From NCBI RefSeq assembly GCF_042686025.1, contig NZ_JBHUOZ010000003.1, forward strand, positions 1,736,001-1,800,000: DNA of 64,000 nucleotides, read 5' to 3'. Below the pieces are notes generated by a model. It had not been told where the DNA came from. It did not search any database and was given only the letters and a program-made list of their open reading frames with translations. Positions within the stretch are counted from its first letter, which is position 1; the number at the start of each line of letters is the position of its first letter. The DNA comes from Terrimonas rubra (GTDB taxonomy: Bacteria > Bacteroidota > Bacteroidia > Chitinophagales > Chitinophagaceae). The translations under genes and the position numbers were made by a program. Shown piece by piece: positions 61,449 through 64,000 of this stretch.

Positions 61449-62015
61449 ATGCAAGGATCAATACTCTTCCTGGGATTTACCCTGCTAGTTTTGCCTGCCT
61501 GCAGTGAGTTGCCCGACTGGAGCAAAAATAAAAATGGTGATGTTGCTACTGAGCACGAGTTCAGTAACAACGAAACAGAGGCAGCAGTAAATACCAGTAA
61601 ATTTTTAGCACAGATAGCCGCTTACAGTGCCAGCGAAATGAAAGTAGGACAACTGGCCGAAAAACGGGCTACGCGGAATTCGGTCAAAGATTTTGCTGCG
61701 GAGATGGTACATTCCCAACGTGGCGTTAACGCTGCAGTCAAACAACTGGAACAACAAATACAGATCAATATAGCAGCCTTGCCATCCCCCGACAATAAAC
61801 CTGTTCCCATAGCATTTAACACTAAAAAACGTACAGGTTTTGACAGGGCTTTTATGGACGCCGTTATTACTAACCATAAAAAAGCCATTGAGTTGCTGGT
61901 AGGTGCAACAGGAGAAAATATTGACCTGGATATTAAGATATTGATTACCGAAGTATTACCACAGCTACAGGTCCACCTGGTGCAGGCAGAAACAATCCGC
62001 AATGAACTGCCATAA
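61449..62015 (+). CDS. DUF4142 lipoprotein
   Basis: 188 residues from ATG 61449 (MQGSILFLGFTLLVLPACSE), which begins a signal with a lipobox at LPAC; an earlier start at 61347 does not give a signal. DUF4142 is a four-helix ferritin-like fold (AAYSASEMKVGQLAEKRATR, RAFMDAVITNHKKAIEL). Found in envelope stress contexts in Bacteroidota; no metal ligands certain. It precedes other ferritin-like proteins at 62-63 kb. Confidence 0.85.
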   Translation: MQGSILFLGFTLLVLPACSELPDWSKNKNGDVATEHEFSNNETEAAVNTSKFLAQIAAYSASEMKVGQLAEKRATRNSVKDFAAEMVHSQRGVNAAVKQLEQQIQINIAALPSPDNKPVPIAFNTKKRTGFDRAFMDAVITNHKKAIELLVGATGENIDLDIKILITEVLPQLQVHLVQAETIRNELP

Positions 62016-62066
62016 AGCATAAATTATCGGTTATTATTTACGGGGCGTATATAATACCCTTAATTT

Positions 62067-62094
62067 AAAAGCATGACAATATTGTCATGCTTTT
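62067..62094. terminator. Bidirectional terminator between DUF4142 and DUF2383 genes
   Basis: AAAAGCATGACAAT and ATTGTCATGCTTTT, a 14-bp perfect palindrome followed by T. Confidence 0.9.
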
Positions 62095-62122
62095 TTATCA
62101 ATATACCTGAAAAGAAAATCAT

Positions 62123-62578
62123 TTACCGCGCTGCATCCCTTAAGGCTTTTATTTCATTGTGTGAGCTCAGTAATTCCTGCTTTTGTTTTGCGATCAATAC
62201 TTTTGTTTCCGGCATCACCTCCTCATCATTCAAAGCCATCTGGTAAGCTCGTTGTGCCGCATCTTCACCAGCTTCGCAATTGCTTAATACGGTTTTCCTG
62301 TCACCACCGGTAAACACTGCTTTTACATCCATCCAGGCCCTGTATAACTTACCGGCTAAAGTAGACCCTTCTGCTACTTTGCCACCGTAAGAGGCCACCA
62401 TGGCCGCCAGATCGGCCTTATACTTACCACTTTCAGCGATCATTTTTGTAAACAGTATTTTCAGATCACCGTCAAGGTTATCGCCCAACTCATCAATTGC
62501 TTTTTCATAACCTGCAATCCGGTCATTATTAATTTGTATAAGATCATTGAGTGCTTCAATACATGCTTCGTGTGCCAT
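62123..62578 (-). CDS. DUF2383 / PA2169-family four-helix bundle protein
   Basis: 151 residues, no signal. Ferritin-like four-helix pattern: ALNDLIQINNDRIAGYEKAI, LFTKMIAESGKYKADLAAMV, EAGEDAAQRAYQMAL, EVMPETKVLIAKQKQELLSS. The family is small and stress-linked in proteobacteria. Coiled-coil charge pattern supports it; metal ligands are unclear. Confidence 0.8.
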   Translation of the reverse strand: MAHEACIEALNDLIQINNDRIAGYEKAIDELGDNLDGDLKILFTKMIAESGKYKADLAAMVASYGGKVAEGSTLAGKLYRAWMDVKAVFTGGDRKTVLSNCEAGEDAAQRAYQMALNDEEVMPETKVLIAKQKQELLSSHNEIKALRDAAR

Positions 62579-62873
62579 AATATTTATATTTTATAGTTGA
62601 AGAATATTCATTAAAAAACAATTAGTGTGCCAAGGGAGCATTATGAATAATAACGCCGCCTTTATTCACTGGCAGGTTCCTGTTTTTTCATCTGGTCTTA
62701 AGCAAGTGGCAAACTAATATATCCTATTGCAGGAAGTTGCTGATAGTAAAGCGGAACTAAACATGAAACATATAAGGATCAACCACTTCTTTAAATAGTT
62801 AATAACATATCGCTTGAATACCCGGTATTGGCACTGTTTTGTGTACATGTACCAGTAACATTAAAACTTTTTT
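62579..62873. other. Gap between divergent ferritin-like genes
   Basis: 295 bases with no gene. It separates two divergent stress-type genes (DUF2383 to the left, YciE/YciF to the right), so it should hold both promoters; I see no exact TAnnTTTG element. Confidence 0.4.
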
Positions 62874-63428
62874 ATGGCAACGGTAAAAAAATCAACCAAA
62901 GAATCAGCTTCTAAAGGAAGTTCGGCCCAGGGCAATACACAACTGGAAAAATATTTTGAAGATGCATTAAAAGATATATACTGGGCAGAGAAACATTTAA
63001 CGAAGGAACTTCCGAAAATGCAAAAGGCCGCAACAACGGAAGCGTTACAGGGCGCCATTGAAGAACACCTGGCACAAACGGAAGAACATGTAAGCCGCCT
63101 GGAACAGGTATTTGAGATGCTGGGTAAAAAGGCCCAGGGCAAGAAATGTGAGGCAATGGAAGGCCTTACCAAAGAAGGCGCTGCTGTTATTGAAGAAACA
63201 GAAGCAGGCAGCATGACCCGTGACGTAGGTATCATTATGGCCGCACAAAAAGTAGAACATTATGAGATAGCAACTTATGGCGGACTGGTCAGTCTTGCCA
63301 ATACCCTGGGTTACCAGGAGATCAGCGATATCCTGGCAGAGACACTGGAAGAAGAAAAACAAACGGATGAAGATTTAACGGTTATTGCCGAGAACAGTAT
63401 TAACTGGGAGGCGGAACAAGAGCAATAA
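62874..63428 (+). CDS. DUF892 (YciE/YciF) ferritin-like protein
   Basis: 184 residues, cytoplasmic. Ferritin-like four-helix fold with the metal-type Glu/His pattern: EKYFEDALKDIYWAEKHLTK, EHLAQTEEHVSRLEQVFEML, KVEHYEIATYGGLVSLA, ETLEEEKQTDEDLTVIAE. YciE/YciF proteins respond to stress and desiccation. Lys-rich N-terminal tail (ATVKKSTKESASKGS) is a common feature in Bacteroidota members. Ends at a strong terminator. Confidence 0.9.
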   Translation: MATVKKSTKESASKGSSAQGNTQLEKYFEDALKDIYWAEKHLTKELPKMQKAATTEALQGAIEEHLAQTEEHVSRLEQVFEMLGKKAQGKKCEAMEGLTKEGAAVIEETEAGSMTRDVGIIMAAQKVEHYEIATYGGLVSLANTLGYQEISDILAETLEEEKQTDEDLTVIAENSINWEAEQEQ

Positions 63429-63453
63429 TATGAAACAGGAAGAATAAATAAAG

Positions 63454-63484
63454 AGGGGCCGGTGTTTGCAACCTGCCCCTTTTT
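63454..63484 (+). terminator. Terminator of the DUF892 gene
   Basis: AGGGGCCGGT and ACCTGCCCCT pair with one mismatch around GTTTGCA; T-run follows. Confidence 0.8.
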
Positions 63485-63505
63485 AACCGTACTATAACCT
63501 CATAA

Positions 63506-64000
63506 TTACTGCTGCAGCGTACGCAAGGCTTTTTTAATAATGTATGTAGTAGCTTTCGTATCACTTTCCTTTCTCCACTTATCACAGAGCTGCTGCACAA
63601 ATACAGGTTTTGTTTTACTGGCATCGTTCAGCCAGTTGCCCACACTATCCTGTACATATTTGGCCGGGTCATTTTTCAAAGGCTCCAATAGCGGCAGGCC
63701 GAGTTCAGGTGATTGTTTTAATATTTCAATATGTTCGCACCATACCCCACGGGGCCTCGTAGATTCAGTGGCAAATCTGCGTACATTTTCATCCGGATGA
63801 CTGGCCCACGCTTTAAGCAATGCGATACTCTTTTCAATATCAGCCGCTATCTTAGGCCTCACCGCCAGCCAGCTGATCTCCCTTACCCCAAAATGTTTAT
63901 CAGCCGCAAAGGGTTGTATCTGTGCCAGTACTTTTTCAATACCAAGTTTTTCATTTTTTCCAATGGTATAAGTTGCCCAGCAACGCACCAGGTCGGCAGG
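63506..64000 (-). CDS. DNA alkylation repair (AlkD-like HEAT) protein, cut by window edge
   Basis: The reading frame is open to the right edge (residues ...PADLVRCWATYTIGKNE), so the gene is partial; a GTG at 63988 is not its start. HEAT-like helical pairs: GVREISWLAVRPKIAADIEK, NVRRFATESTRPRGVWCEHI, KYVQDSVGNWLNDASKTKP. This is the AlkD-type fold that removes alkylated bases. Roughly the C-terminal 165 residues of an expected 230-240 are present. Confidence 0.85.
   Translation of the reverse strand, partial: PADLVRCWATYTIGKNEKLGIEKVLAQIQPFAADKHFGVREISWLAVRPKIAADIEKSIALLKAWASHPDENVRRFATESTRPRGVWCEHIEILKQSPELGLPLLEPLKNDPAKYVQDSVGNWLNDASKTKPVFVQQLCDKWRKESDTKATTYIIKKALRTLQQ

Noticed and set aside
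1..64000. CRISPR array, transposase or IS element
   Set aside because: No regularly spaced direct repeats, no DDE or Y-transposase motif and no terminal inverted repeats were seen anywhere in the window.

Overview
The window looks like chromosome from a member of the Bacteroidota, most likely Chitinophagaceae or a close relative. Supporting signs are type IX secretion C-terminal sorting domains, a DUF4270 lipoprotein, a short GT5 glycogen synthase, a GEVED protein, many -7 promoter elements of the form TAnnTTTG, and a moderate GC core with AT-rich leaders. No rRNA is present and there is one tRNA (Arg, anticodon TCT).

Layout. 1-2.7 kb: right-hand end of what looks like a small integrated virus. 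It has a leftward run of tiny genes (several with one membrane helix, one extremely Arg-rich) and a 316-residue beta-rich protein that fits a double-jelly-roll capsid protein of the FLiP/PM2 kind. The run stops beside a 28-bp sequence close to the XerCD dif site, so the element probably sits at the replication terminus; its left part is outside the window. 2.9-4.9 kb: FadR-type GntR regulator and a fosmidomycin-resistance-like MFS exporter sharing one operator motif. 4.9-24 kb: housekeeping genes (sirtuin, rRNA 2'-O-methyltransferase, NUDIX, metK, DUF4270, glycogen synthase, panC, panD, HMG-CoA lyase, EVE protein, Fe-S oxidoreductase subunit, ribH, pdhA, cystathionine beta-synthase, metal-receptor protein, a kinase-fold protein). 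24-29.8 kb: the four-gene ligase-associated DNA repair operon (MBL exonuclease, ATP-dependent ligase, Lhr-type helicase, PdeM phosphoesterase). 29.9-32.9 kb: alpha-amylase, LLM flavin oxidoreductase, Dabb protein. 33-35.6 kb: tRNA-Arg followed by a 2.5-kb very AT-rich insert bounded by a duplication of the tRNA 3' end plus its terminator; it carries two related membrane-anchored proteins, one frameshifted. 35.6-38.3 kb: DUF1275 protein and a complete three-gene HipBST toxin-antitoxin operon with three operators spaced exactly 40 bp. 38.5-64 kb: accessory metabolism and envelope genes (VOC, SemiSWEET, AraC, esterase, two T9SS cargo proteins, VIT1-like transporter, DapA-family aldolase plus cupin opposite a MocR regulator, a Tat-exported sugar-related set, WD40, TlpA-like, nucleosidase, YihY, and stress ferritin-like proteins).

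Three genes in the window (33.9, 46.4 and 55.6 kb) are each broken by an apparent one-base deletion, two of them in a homopolymer. This could be real decay or sequence error and should be checked before biology is read into it. The most interesting unexplained material is the dif-linked membrane-phage-like prophage, the tRNA-Arg island, and the HipBST locus with its phased operators.
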